From Zygnema cylindricum (Eukaryota > Streptophyta > Zygnematophyceae > Zygnematales > Zygnemataceae), in contig JBBHKE010000513.1 of assembly GCA_037447655.1 (NCBI GenBank), forward strand, positions 53,001 to 117,000: DNA of 64,000 bases. The letters run 5' to 3'. Below, one piece after another: positions 21,252-32,963 of the stretch (position 1 is its first letter; the number at the start of each line of letters is the position of its first letter). The translations under genes were made by a program, and so were the position numbers. A model generated the notes under the pieces. That model did no database searches, had not been told where the DNA came from, and was given only the letters and a program-made list of their open reading frames with translations.

Positions 21252-22681
21252 TGGCCGTCTTGATGTTCATCTGATGTTCTTCCATGTCTTGTGCTGCCGC
21301 CGGACTGAGAAGTATCCGGACGGAGGGAAACTTGACGACCAAGGAAAATGTCTCCTCGTAGTCAATTCCCTGTTTCTAGGTAAATCCCTTCGCCGCTAAC
21401 CGAGCCTTGTAGCGCTCAATGGTGTTATCCGAGTTGAGTTTCAATTTGACTACCCACTTACACCCGATTGGCTTTTTATCAGGGAGATAATCCACCAGCT
21501 CCCACGTATTGACTGCCATAATCGAAGCCATCTCCTCATTAATGGTTGTCTTCCACCGGTTCCTCTCAGGACATTTCATCGCCTCACCATAAGTATGGGG
21601 TTCATCGGGATGAGACAGTTTGGTTGCCTTGTTGTTAACTTGTTTCTCTTGCAGTCTTTTGCTGCTGCTCCTTCCACCCTCAAACTTTGATGCCGGAATG
21701 GATGACTCTCGTGGATTCTTTCGAACAGTTTTGACTTCTCCCCTATCCCTCGATTCCGAGTCTATTTCCACCAAGTCTTCCGCTTTGGTTAATGTTGGCA
21801 CTTGGGGTTCCACGGCTGAAACCTCCTTGGTTTGATTTGTACTTTCAAGATCATCGTCTTCTCTAAAACCTGGATAATTGGGAAGCTCAAAGTCATCAGA
21901 ATTTTCTGACTCAAATCTGATTTTGACTGTCTTTGTATGCTTAAAGGGATCTATAGATTTCCCTTCATCCATGACCACTAGATGCTTTACTATAATTATA
22001 TCTTCTCTCTTGAGATCATAGAATCTATATCTTTTTACATCTTCATCATATCGTAGCAAATATCCTGGTTTTCCTTTCGGATCCAACTTCCAATTTGACC
22101 AATATTTGTCTAGGCTGAATACTTGACTATCGAAAACCTTTAAGTGTGAAACATCTCGTTTATGCCTGTCCATCTCTCATAAGGAGTTTTGCCTTTTACT
22201 GCTTAAGTAAAAAAATTATTCTTGAGATAATTTGGACAGTTCATAGCTTCGGCCCAAAATCTCTTTCCAATCTTCTTATTTGAGAGCATACTCCTAGCAC
22301 TATCACTTAATGTTCTATTTAACCTCTCGGCTACAACATATTGCTCAAGATTTTCTGGAACTGTCTTTTGGTGTTGCACTCCATCTTCTCTCAAAATATC
22401 CTCAAACTGATTGGAGGTATACTCTCCCCCATTATCACTCCTTACTCTCTTAAGAGAGGTTTCATGGAGTTTTTCACTCTATGCCTTATATTCCTTTAAA
22501 ACGTGTGGAGCCTCTTATTTATTTTTCAAAAAATACACTCAAGAGTATCAAAACCAATCATCAGTGATTGTCATCATAAACCTTTTACCATCGGGTGAGG
22601 GCACTTTCGTCGATCCCCAAATATCAGTATGTACCAAGTCTAACTTTTTTTCTTCTTTATAATTGACTTCCTTTGGGAAGA
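21252..22681 (-). pseudogene. E6 copia integrase and early RT relic
   Basis: It reads LLFPKEVNYKEEKKLDLVHT, TITDDW, RVRSDNGGEYTSNQFE and AERLNRTLSDSARSML, then the integrase C-terminus and RT start (KPIGCKWVVKLKLNSDN, AAKGFT). Several stops are present (after DDWF, after KNNFFT, after AAKGFT). It is the closest relative of E2: the KQVNNKATKLSHPDEPHTY linker is almost the same. It breaks off at QMNIKTA, where a deletion joins it to the LTR remnant. Confidence 0.82.
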
Positions 22682-22686
22682 GTAAC

Positions 22687-23684
22687 TGCAATTCTGTGTC
22701 TCCCATTGGATCAGTGAATTCAAGAAGCCTCTAGATAGCTTTTGGCTAGCCCTCTTTCAATTTGGATCACTGCTACCCAAGAAGGCAAATAGACAATCTG
22801 ATTACACCTCTATGCAGTCTGGACTCTTTTGAGTCCACAGCAAAAAAGAATCACTGAAAATGCCCAACCAGGCAGTTGATTATCAAATGGCGAAGATGCC
22901 AATATTTATACAAGCTTGTTGGGAGAGTTGCGGCTACCTCCTCAATACTCTAAGTCCTAAACCCTTCTCACAATTTATCTATTCATGTACGAACTAGTCT
23001 GAAGACTGTACAGTACAGAAAGGTACTAGGGCCGATGTACTTTCTATACGGCCTGTGTACGACAAGACCATGGAGTGGACGTCTGTCTCCTCCAGACTTG
23101 TCCTCGCGCTCCACGAAATTCCTACTTTCCAATAATATTTTGCCATGTGTCGATAGGTCATGTCACGTCCGAAAACCGCTAAGGCGGCTATTCCGGGATC
23201 CCGGCGATGATGCGGACCGTAGGATCCAAACCGGCTTTTAATGTTCGCCGTCCAAAATAACAAATGTCCGGTACATTTGTGTCGTACGCACTAAAAACTC
23301 AACTAGTTTCTATGTCTTTAATTTATTATTCCGTTGAACGAATTAATGATCTCGCTAATGTTTAAATAACTATCAAACACTATGTATCCTAACGGACTAC
23401 TACGACAAGTCGGTAAGAGCTGACGCCTACGCCTCGCTCTGCTGGTCGGAGGTTCGAGTCTTGCCGTACTCAACCTTTTGTTGAGAGTGACTTAGGTCAC
23501 ACTTTAGTCTTGCCTATAGAGCTGAGGCAGCCATGGCTCCACCGCCCTCTCTCTTCTTCAGTGACTACCACAAGTATGGGGGCTAGAAAAAGAAGGTGAA
23601 GGCAAGTTGCTTGTGCTTTTTCTTTTAGTTATTTCACCTAATTAAGACCTAGAAAATACTTTTCCTCAGTCAGTGATTTTAACA
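22687..23684 (-). repeat. E5 3' LTR (998 bp)
   Basis: The minus strand starts TGTTAAAATCACTG after the polypurine tract GAAAATAAGGGGGG and ends ACACAGAATTGCA. It is colinear with 28031-29027 and directly abuts E6 integrase sequence via the target duplication. Confidence 0.88.
23408..23480 (+). repeat. tRNA-like module, antisense inside E5 3' LTR
   Basis: The plus strand reads GTCGGTAAGAGC (D-arm-like), then GGAGGTTCGAGTCTTGCCG, which contains an exact B-box type GGTTCGAGTC. The 5' acceptor strand is absent. Its counterpart is in the 5' LTR at 28748-28820. Confidence 0.5.
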
Positions 23685-25408
23685 CCCCCCTTATTTTCCA
23701 GTCTAATTTCAGTTTCTTTTTTAAACCACACTTTTCCCTACAATATTTTAACATAGGAGTTGGCACAGGTTTTGTCATCATATCAGCCACCATTTCCCCA
23801 TCACCCCTATACACCAGATTCACAATTTTGTTTTCAACTTTTTCCCTCACAAAACTCAATCTTATACCCATATGCTTAGCCTTGAAATGATGTTTTGGAT
23901 TGGCTGCAATTGCAATTGCAGCCTGATTATCACAAAACACTTCATGCACTCCCTTCTTCATATACCCCGGTTATTGCAATAAAAACTTGACCCACATCAG
24001 CTCTTTCTCAGCAGAACAAGGGGCCATGTACTCAGCCTCGATAGTGGACTGAGCAACCACCTTTTGTTGCTTGCTACTCCAACAACAAGCACCTTCCCCC
24101 GTATACAACACATACCTAGAAGTGCATCTTCTCATAGGTGCATCCCGATAACTAGCATCACTCCAAGTAGTGATGTCAGTGTGCTCCCCTCCAAAGTTCA
24201 ACCATAAATCTCTGGTTCCCACCAATTATCTCATGACTCTCTTGACTACCTCCCAGTCTCTCTTCTTAGGATCATTAAGACTCATACTAAGGACTCCAAC
24301 TGTAGCTGCTATGTCCGGTCTAGTACAATTCATAAAGTAAATCAAGCTTCCTACAACCTGTCTGTACGGAATAGACTTCAAAAACTGTCTCTCTTTTGGA
24401 CTCATCAGATCATCTAGTATCATCACTCATCCTTCTACACTCCCATCACTTATTTTCTTGAAGTCCATGGGAGAGGTACAACTGTTTGCCTTTCCATCTG
24501 AAATTTCTGAAGCATATTTTTGATTGCTTCTTTCTGAGTAAGTTTGATTTTCCTCTTCCACCTATCTCTTTCCATTTGAATTCCCAAAATATATTTTGCC
24601 TCCCCTAAATCCTTCATGTCAAATCTGCTCCTAAGATCTTTTTTTGGCTTATTGATCTTTTCCATAGACTTACTTAATACCAGCAAATCATCCACATAAA
24701 TTGCAATAAAAATCACACTATTCTCATTCTCAAACATATGAATAGAATGGTCAAAACTGATCCTAATATATCCAAACCGGTGAGAAACTCATCTAGTTTC
24801 TTGTTCCACTGTTTGGGAGCCTCCTTCAATCCATATAAAGACTTGATGAGCCTGCAAACTTTGCTCTCCTCTCCTTCCTCTACAAAACACTGTGGCTGCA
24901 TGTAGATTTCTTCCTCTAGTTCACCGTTGAGGAAGGCGGTCTTGATATCCATCTTGTGAATTTCCATGTCTTCCGCTGCTGCTAGACTAAGGAGAATCCT
25001 TACAGATGGGAACCAAACCACTGGAGCAAAAGTCTCCTCATAATCTATCCCTTCATTTTCGGTGAACCTCTTTGCTACCAACTAAGCCTTATATCTCTCA
25101 ATGGTATTATCTAAGTTCACCTTCAGTTTAAATACCCATTTGCACCCGATAGGTTTTTTGTCTGGAGGATAGTCCACTAGCTCCCAAGTATTCGCTTCCA
25201 TGATGGAAGCCATCTCATCATTTATGGCTCTGACCCATCGGTCTTTCTCCGGACTGTCCATTGCCTCCGAGTATGACTGAGGCTCATTTGGGTAACATAG
25301 CTTTGTTACCTTGTGAGCAGCCTGTTTATCTTGTAGTCTTTTGCTGCTCTTTCGTCCTCCCTCGAAGTCCGAAGCCAGAATAGAGGGAAGTCTTGGATTC
25401 CTCTGCAC
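23685..25408 (-). pseudogene. E5 copia RT and RNase H relic
   Basis: From high to low coordinates: RWVRAINDEMASIMEANTWE, KPIGCKWVFKLKV, RIL-LSLAAAEDMEIHKMD, catalytic YVDDLLVLSK (near 24660), IPYRQVVGSLIYFMNCTRP and RNase H (WSDASYRDAP, DNQAAIAIAANPKHH, HMGIRLSFVREKVENK). The frame is broken at least at 25081, 24713, 24426, 24225 and 23970. All main RT motifs are recognisable, so decay is by point mutations and small indels. Confidence 0.85.
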
Positions 25409-26640
25409 TGTCTCATCAGCTCCCCTATCCCTGAAAACTAATTCTGGCTCCTATTCCTCTCTCTCCTCATAATGTATAGAAATATGAGGAGATTCCGGTA
25501 TATCTCCCCCATCTTGGATCTCCGCTTAATTTGCAATCACGTTTTCACTTGTGTCCTTTCTATGAAGATCTAAGTCATCCTCCCTCTCGGAATCAAAACT
25601 GATTCTGGTTTTCTTAGTGTATTAAAAGGGATCGAATGACTTCCCTTCATCCATGACAACTAGGTGCTTTTCCAGAATGATATCTTGTTTTGCTAAGTCA
25701 TAGACTTTATATCCCTTAATATCCTCATCGTATCCCACAAAATATCTAGGTTTTCCATTAGCATCTAGTTTCCAGTTTTTCCTATCTGTGTTAAGACAGT
25801 AAACTTGGCTACCGAATACTTTCAAGTGAGAGATATCCGGTTTCCTTCCAACCCATCTCTCCTAAGGTGTCATTCCTTTGATGGCTGTAGTGAGGACTCT
25901 CTTCTTAATGTAGTTAGCACAGTTCATGGCTTCTGCCCAAAATATTCTTCCTATTTTCTTATCTGCCAACATAATACACATAATATCTCCCAAAGTCCGG
26001 TTCAACCTCTCAGCTACCCCATTTTGTTCTGGATTATTCGGTACAGTTTTCTAATGCTGAACTCCCTCATCCTTCAAGTATTCTTCAAACTGATTAGAGG
26101 TGTACCATCCCCCATTATCACTTCTTATTCTCTTGATGGGGGTTCCGTGCAACTTTTCACTCCAGCCTTGGTATTCTTTGAAGTACTTTGGTGTTTTAGA
26201 CTTTGTTTTCAAGAAGTAGACTGTAGAATATTTGGACCAATCATCAGGAATTGTCAGCATATACCTTTCCCCCCAACCGAAGGTACTCTTGCTGGTCCCC
26301 AGATATCTGTGTGGACCAAATCTAGTACTCTCTCACCTCTATATGTGGCAGTTTTGGGAAAGGGAAGTCTGTGAGCCTTACCTTGGGCACAACCACTACA
26401 ATCATCCATCATTTTATCATCCCCAAACTGAATGCCTTCTACCACACCAAGCTTCTTCATTTCCCTCAGCCTATCAAAATGCACATGCCCCAATCGCATA
26501 TGCCAGATCATCATGCTCGGGATACCACCATAGTAAGCACTCTTCTTTTCATTACTCAAGTTAAGCCTAAACATTCCTTGGCCACCCTTATCTGTTGTGA
26601 AGTAGACTTCATCTCCGTACTTCGCTGTAGAGACTCATTT
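25409..26640 (-). pseudogene. E5 copia integrase relic
   Basis: It has an integrase zinc-binding region (HMRLGHVHFDRL, CSGCAQGKAHRLPF), core (TDIWGPARVPSVGGK, TIPDDWSKYSTVYFLK, RIRSDNGGWYTS) and C-terminal region (MKVFGSQVYCLNTD). One Glu of the usual GGEY motif is changed to Trp. Frames break near 26256, 26051 and 25825. Confidence 0.82.
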
Positions 26641-28030
26641 TCTAGTGAAGGTATCAAAATCCATGTCATCTAATACAGAAGTAGACACAAGATTTTTACT
26701 CAGCTAAGGAATGTAGGGCACATCGGAGAAGGTGAGTATATAAGTCTTACCCTCCACTAAAACTTTCAGATCTACCAAGCCCACTAGATCTGTGGTAACT
26801 ACTCTCCCATCCCCATATCTTTTTCTACAGTAGGGATCTTTGTTAGCTTAGTGAAGAGGTGCCTGTCACAGCACATATGTATGGATGCACCTGAATCAAT
26901 GATCCATCCTTCCTCTAAAGCTTCCCGAATGGCTCCAAGAGCACACTTTTTTTTTTCGAGGAATCTCCTTCTCCTCCAAATTCTCCTCAGGGGGAAGCTC
27001 CCCATCCTCCTCTTCAGAAGTCTCATCCTCCTTGGTCTCTCCTTTCACTCGTGTGACCACAAGTGCCTTGTTCTTTCCTCCGGAAAAACCCCCTCCACGG
27101 TTTTCTTGGAGCCTCAGCTCGGACAGCTTGATGCAATCAGCTATGAAGTGTTCTAGCTTTTTGCAAAAATGGCAAAGACCCTTTGGAGATCTGGGTGCTC
27201 CAAATTGATCCCGTTTGAAGCTATTATACGGCTTCTTTGGATCTTTCCTCCACCGGTCTGTTCCGGCAGCTAGTGCTTGAACGCTCTTTTCTCCTTTGCG
27301 GATCTCGATGGTGTTCTCCTCCACGAGAATCATTTGGACCACAGTGTTTCACTTCCAAGAAATATCATCCATTTCTTGCACTCGGTACACTATGTTTTCA
27401 TACTCCTCAGGCAGCTTCATGATGAGAGTGTTAACTTTCATCTTCATTGTGCCTGTCCATCCGGCACTCTCTATCTCCATATAAAGGCAAGAGAGATCAT
27501 TACAGTAATCTAACATCTTCACTCCTTTGTAAGTATAACTCCCAAACCTTTGCTCCACCAGCTGGAGATCCTGAATGGTTCCAACTTTATAGATCTCCAC
27601 TAAAGTCATCAACAACTACCCGGCCTTGAAGCTGTGAAGATGAGAGGTCGCCAAAATTTGAGTGAAGTGCCTTAGAATGAAATGCATAGCATTCATGTTG
27701 GTGTACTCCCACATATGAATATCGTTTTCCTCGGTCTTCACGACCACCACTCCGGGTGCCATGGCAATAGGAGTAAGAGGTATCTCCTTTCCTTTCCCCT
27801 TTTCAGACACACTACTGTCCCCATCGTCTGTCTCCTCCGTTGGAGTAGATGCTGCTACAAAAAACCTCACTCCATCAAACCCTGGATGGGTCCCTTGAGA
27901 TGGACGTTTCACTCTTCCATTGACGATACCCCAGTATCGTTTTTCACACAATGCCCCTATCATCATGGCTTCCAAGTAAATAAACCCAGATCCGTTGAAG
28001 ATGGGCACCCTAGAGGGTGGGCCCATAAAC
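26641..28030 (-). pseudogene. E5 copia gag and protease relic
   Basis: Gag is open from the primer site (MGPPSRVPIFNGSGFIYLEA) through HFILRHFTQILATS, with a stop at 27616. It resumes with YKGVKMLDYCNDLSCLYME and a zinc knuckle CHFCKKLEHFIADC (the usual Gly before His replaced by Glu). An acidic stretch and a protease motif (IIDSGASIHMCCDRH) follow. There is no ATG between the last in-frame LTR stop and the ATGGGC of the primer site, so that ATG may be the original gag start. Confidence 0.8.
28016..28030 (-). other. E5 primer-binding site
   Basis: The minus strand reads GTTTATGGGCCCACC immediately after the LTR end ATTGCA. Thirteen bases in a row match the complement of the initiator tRNA-Met anticodon arm, as in E1 and E3. 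Confidence 0.65.
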
Positions 28031-29027
28031 TGCAATGTTGTGTCCCCTATTGGATCACTGAATTCAGAAAGCCTCTAGATAACTTTTGGCTAGCCCTCTT
28101 TCAATTTCGATCACTGCTACCCAATAAGGCAAATAGACAATCTGATTGCACCTCTCTGCAGTCTGGACTCCCCTGATTCCATAGCAAAAAGAATCACTGT
28201 AAATGCCTTACCAGGCAATTGATTATCAAGTGGCGAAGATGCCAATATTTATACAAGCTTGTTCGGAGAGTTGCGGCTACCTCCTCAATCCTCTAAGTCC
28301 TAAACACTTCTCACAACCCCTATCTATTGATGTACGAACCAATCAGAAGAGTGTACAGTACAGAAAGGTACTATGGCCGATGTACTTTCTCTACGGCATG
28401 TGTACGACAAGGCTATAGAGTGGACGTCTGTCTCCTCCAGACTTGTCCTCGCTCTCCTCGGGATTCCTGCTTTCCAATAATATTTTGCCATGTGTCGACA
28501 GGCCATGTCACGTCCGAAAACCGCCAAGGCGGCTATTCCGGGATCCCGACGATGATGCGGACCGTCGGTTCAAACCAGCTTTTAATGTTCGCCGTCCAAA
28601 ATAACAAATGTCTGGTACATTTGTTTCGTACGCACTAAAAACTCAAGTAGTTTCTATGTCCTTAATTTATTATTCCGTTGAACGAATTAATGATCTCTCT
28701 AATGTTTAAATAGCTATCAAACACTATGTATCCTAACAGACTACTAGGACAGACCGGTAAGAGCTTACGGCTACGCCTCGCTCTCCGGTCGAAGGTTCGA
28801 GTCCTGCCGGACTTAACCTTTTTTCGAGAGTGACTAAGGTCACTCTTTAGTCCTGCCTATGGAGCTGAGGCAGCCATGGCTCCACCGCCCTCTCTCTCCT
28901 TCATTGACAACAACAAGTATGGGGGCTAGAGAGAGAAGGTGGAGGCTGGTTGCCTATGCTTTTTCTTTTAGTTATTTCACCTAATTAAGACCTAGAAAAT
29001 ACCTGCCCTAAATCACTGATATCAACT
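28031..29027 (-). repeat. E5 5' LTR (997 bp)
   Basis: It is colinear with 22687-23684. The first base appears mutated (AGTTGATATC instead of TGTT), as judged from the flanking target duplication. It carries the same antisense tRNA-like module, at 28748-28820. Confidence 0.87.
28748..28820 (+). repeat. tRNA-like module, antisense inside E5 5' LTR
   Basis: The plus strand reads ACCGGTAAGAGC, then AAGGTTCGAGTCCTGCCGG. The B-box GGTTCGAGTCC fits the consensus exactly. It lies about 250 bp from the LTR start. It is the clearest of the modules and may be able to bind TFIIIC. Confidence 0.5.
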
Positions 29028-29032
29028 GTAAC

Positions 29033-29451
29033 CTGTGTGCCTTACCTTGAGCACAACCACTATAGTCATTTAGGTTTTCACTTTCTCCGAACTGAATTCC
29101 TTCCACTATTCCCATCTTTTTTATTTCTTTCAACTTATCTTGATGCACATGTCCAAGCCTCTTATGCCACAACATGATATCATAAACACCAACATAGTAA
29201 AGTTTCTTCTTTTCATTGCTTAAAATTAGCCTAAACATCCCTTGGCTACCTTTTTCAGCAATGAAATAAACTTCCTCCTCAAAGCTAGCAGTAAAGGTTC
29301 CAATCCTAGTGCTAGTCTCAAAACCCTTATCATCTAACACAGACGTTGAGATGAGGTTTTTTTTAAACTTTGGAATAAACAACACATTAGAGAATGTCAC
29401 TATGGATGTCTCTCCCTCCACTAAGACTTTCAGATCTACCGATTCTACCAT
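29033..29451 (-). pseudogene. E6 copia protease-integrase linker relic
   Basis: It reads MVESVDLKVLVEGETSIVTF, NLISTSVLDDKGFETSTR, GSQGMFRLILSNEKK and HKRLGHVHQDKLKEIKKMG, then CAQGKAHRL at the E5 insertion point. It is open over its whole length. The upstream end meets the solo LTR. Confidence 0.82.
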
Positions 29452-30851
29452 TGTTGTTCTTTGGTCTAAAATAGACCGCAGAAGCAACCCAAACTATCAT
29501 GCAAAAAGTTAAGCAAAAATAGGTCGACGAACAATCATATGAAATGCATCCTCCATATGTGTACACAGACGCAACAAACAACATTTAGGGTTTCATGGAA
29601 TAATCAACATAAATAAACCCTATGACATCATCTAAGGTTTGATGGAATAATCGACATAAACAAACCCTAGGACAAATGCATAAAAAATGCATATCAAACA
29701 TATATATAAAATAACATAAATAAATAATAAAGACAAATGCATTTCACATAAACAAAAGTATAATCAAAGTATAATTAAATAATCATTATATCATTCAAAG
29801 TGCATGACCTAATCGGCAACCCTAAAAGTCTACATCTTCGGTCCCCACTTTACTAACCAGCATTGATGATTAATTCCTAACAAAGCTCATTCCTATATAT
29901 ACACTTGTGAGCTGTCAATGAATCACTAAGTGTCAAAATAACCAACATACATTATGTAACTGTCATTAAGTCCTATTTAACCATAATAGACCATCACTAA
30001 GAATAAATTAATCTTAAGCGTACACCTGAAAGTCAATCAATCGTAAGCGTACACTTGTCTACAAGTACAACATCGTACACACACAAATTAAACTATCGAA
30101 AACCCTAATTGATCACTTAAATAAAAATGTCATAATCAATACTAAATTAATAATACACATAAGACAAAATAATGTTGTATCAAATATTTATACCGACGCG
30201 TCCGCAAAATACGCGTCATAAACGACAACTCGCTTAGTCACTTGTAGATAAATCCACGTAGTGAACCGACATCGTATATGTACAGTCCACCTAATTAACA
30301 CGTCATCAAACAATACGATCCCTTGGAAATATCGGCGGACGTCGTCCGCCCTCCACGTGTACCTCGAACAACTTGCCGAAATCAATTCGTACGATCCAAT
30401 TCCTGTCCGTACCGAAATCACGTACTTCGTCATAAATGCGCCTTGTCGCATTTAAGGTACACGTCATTTTCGATAAATGCATGTCGCAATAAGCGACAAC
30501 TTAAAGTACACCTGTCAAATACGACGCTCCGTACCGGCGGCGTCCCATGTAATAAATGTCACCTGTCGCATTATGTTTCGTACGTGCGACGTACAATTTT
30601 ACGATTTTACATACTTCGAATATCATACATCGGATCGTTTCGCGATCCGCCGTCCATTTCACTTTTGTATTCCGTATTATTCGTACGCTTCTTCGCGTCA
30701 CTCAATTTTGTAATTTACGTCACTTTAAATTCATTCGTACAATTACCCCCCAATCCATAAATCCTTTCGAACCTCCACAGTATATCAGATAATTACATAC
30801 GCACGCAAACATGCGTGCGCACATACGAAACTTAATCTTCCAAAAACAACA
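29452..30851 (-). mobile_element. Solo LTR of the E1 family (about 1.4 kb)
   Basis: The minus strand starts TGTTGTTTTTGGAAG and ends AGAACAACA, colinear with the E1 3' LTR (1070-2423). It includes the TATA-like region and the ATG-containing 3' part. It interrupts E6 between GEGRVVT and MVESVDL. No matching 5-bp flanks are visible (GTAAC on one side, ACCAT on the other), so it may come from recombination between different copies or have lost a few host bases. Confidence 0.8.
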
Positions 30852-31795
30852 GTAACTACCCTCCCTTCCCCATACTCTATCTCTACAATAGGAATCTTTC
30901 TCATACTAGTGAATAGGTGTTTATCCTTACACATGTGCATGGAGGTAGCGGAATCCACAATTGAGCCTCCTTCACTTTTCAAACCTCCAAAAGCACATTT
31001 TTGCTTTCGAGGAATTTTGACCTCGGTCTTTGCCTCCAACTCCTCATTCAGTAACTGCTCACCGTCCTCGTCGTCGGATTCCTCCTCGTGTCTTTCAGTC
31101 ACAAGAGCCTTTTTCTTTCCTCTTGGAGGTCCACCGATCTGCCCCTCCTTTAACCGAAATTCGGTTAGCTTAGTGCACTTCGCCATATAGTGCCCTGGTT
31201 TTTTACAAAAATGACACAAACCCTTGGGAGCCCTTGGTCCTAACTCCTCGGTCTGATTTTTTTGCCCCCCCCCCCCCCCCTCCACAATTTCCAAAAGGTT
31301 TCCTACAATCGTTGTTCCTCCAATCGGTCCCAAGGCTTGCCCAATCTTTCGTCCCCTTTGGATCTCAATCGTGTTCTCCCAAACGAGAATCATCCCTACC
31401 ACTGAATTCCATATCCACCTTGAGTTTGGCAAGTCTTGCAGACCAATGACTATGTTCTCGAACTCATTTGGTAACTTAATGAGCAAGCAGTTAACCGTCA
31501 TCTTTTCAGTTTCAACCTGTCCAGCACTTTGTAGCTCCATGAAAAGTGTTGCGAGCTCAATACAAAAATCCAACATCTTCCCCCCGTTGTATACATATGC
31601 GTTAATTTTTCTGATCAACCAACTATTGTTGCTGAATCATACCACTTCGGTACATTTTTATGAGAGCCACCCAAAGATCGAATGCCCTTTCTACCTGCAA
31701 ATTAGGAGATGCAAGCCCTTGAGTAAGATGGCAGAGGATGAAATGCTTTGTCGCCATATTGTTGTAGTCCCAGGTATCGGTATCATTTTCTTAGT
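30852..31795 (-). pseudogene. E6 copia gag and protease start
   Basis: It reads WDYNNMATKHFILCHLTQG, YNGGKMLDFCIELATLFMEL, a zinc knuckle CHFCKKPGHYMAKC (complete CX2CX4HX4C) and a glutamate-rich linker, then a protease motif (IVDSATSMHMCKDKH, where the usual DSGA is DSAT). A run of about 16 C residues at 31265-31280 encodes a poly-Gly stretch and is a likely site of slippage. Stops lie before 31618. Confidence 0.8.
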
Positions 31796-31900
31796 GTGGG
31801 AGCTAGAGAGAGGAGTTAGAGGCAGACTGCCTCTGCTTCTTTTCTGCATTTTACCTTTTACAAAACCTAGAAAATACTAAAAGAACTTATAATTTCTACA
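31796..31900 (-). repeat. E6 5' LTR remnant
   Basis: About 105 bp starting TGTAGAAATTATAAG, with the LTR block TATTTTCTAGG and GGCAGTCTGCCTC. It then joins gag sequence directly: most of the LTR and the primer site are deleted. The target duplicate TGATT follows at 31901. Confidence 0.75.
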
Positions 31901-31905
31901 TGATT

Positions 31906-32963
31906 CATGTTGCCGTACGATTAGGCGCCGATGACTCAAATCCGTCCGTACCAAACCATCAGTAAAAAAGAGGGAGGACGTTTCGTCAAAATTTCTACAG
32001 AAGTTTTAAGTTTACATTTTTTTACGTTTTATTTTAGATGATTTTGATTTGCTATTTGTTTATGGGCTAGCATTTTAGAAAGTTTTCGATACAGTACGGA
32101 TCATTCATTCGGGATATGACTTCATGTTTTTTCAAAGTCGGATTTATGCATTCCGAAAAGGTTTTCTGGAAAAGAAGATGACCAACCAAAGTTGTCAAGT
32201 TTTGACGCACTTGACCGTATGTTTTGTCCTTCGCTACGCTCCAAATCGTATATTTTGTTCGTCACTACGCTCCAAAAATGTTAACAGCCGAGCGGTCAAC
32301 CTGTTTGGCGCCTCTGTTTTTGTTTTTTTGCAGAACGAATGGTACAGGATCATTCGTGTCCTCATCTCATTCATCCTCCATTTCTGGTGTGAATGCAACA
32401 ATTGGTATGAGCATTGTCGCATCCACAAAAAATAAATTATGACATCGTACTATATGAGTTTTGTGAGTGTTGTAAACATAGTTGTTCAAATCCCGCCATT
32501 TTTTCCTTTTTTTCGATTATAACGTATAATTCGTGACTTTTGAAAAAATCGGAAAAAAACACTATGTACTTTTGTCCGACAAATGGAACGGAGAATCTAT
32601 GTAAAAGGTACAGCGTTTACCGTAAATTGTACGGTTTTTTACAGTAATGTACGAAATTTAACGAAAACACACGTCGCATTTATTGGTATTTTCCGTCCAT
32701 TAAACTGAATTGAAAATACACGGAATATGTACGCTACTTTTTTTTAAATGTACGGACATTTTTGAAAATAGACGTTGGATTTCACACTATTTGCGTGCCT
32801 AAAGTTTGAAAAATGTACGAACATCTTGTTCATTTTTTTTTCTAAAATAAGGCGCCATGGACTGTTGAAACTAAAACCGCACGGACCCCTTCTCCCTCTA
32901 ACCTATCCTCCTCCCTCCCAAGCTTTCTACTTTCTTCTCTTCCTAACTTTGACAAAAGCAGCC
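31906..32963. other. Non-coding stretch
   Basis: AT-rich sequence with many GTAC words and no supported gene, RNA or mobile-element end. Confidence 0.5.

Larger units (their letters stand above)
22687..29027 (-). mobile_element. E5, complete but decayed copia element (6341 bp)
   Basis: 5' LTR 28031-29027, 3' LTR 22687-23684, internal region 23685-28030. Target duplication GTAAC (plus strand) at 22682-22686 and 29028-29032, inside the E6 protease/integrase frame. LTR ends are TGTTAAAATC or AGTTGATATC (first base mutated) and GAATTGCA/CATTGCA. It has a primer site, gag-pol relics with many stops and a polypurine tract. The LTRs differ at many positions, so it is much older than E3. Confidence 0.9.
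20688..31900 (-). mobile_element. E6, decayed copia element with two nested insertions
   Basis: The outer ends are marked by the target duplication TGATT (20683-20687 and 31901-31905). The minus-strand LTR start is TGTAGAAATTATAAG at 31900 and the LTR end is ATAATTGCA at 20688. Both LTRs are truncated by internal deletions. The body is gag (30852-31795), solo LTR, protease/integrase start (29033-29451), inserted element E5, then integrase to early RT (21252-22681). The rest of RT and RNase H are deleted. Joining flanks across E5 restores the GKAHRL-LFPKE reading exactly. Confidence 0.88.

Noticed and set aside
28016-28036. A methionine start at the E5 LTR edge
   Set aside because: The codon at 28035 is TTG; the first in-frame ATG is in the primer site.
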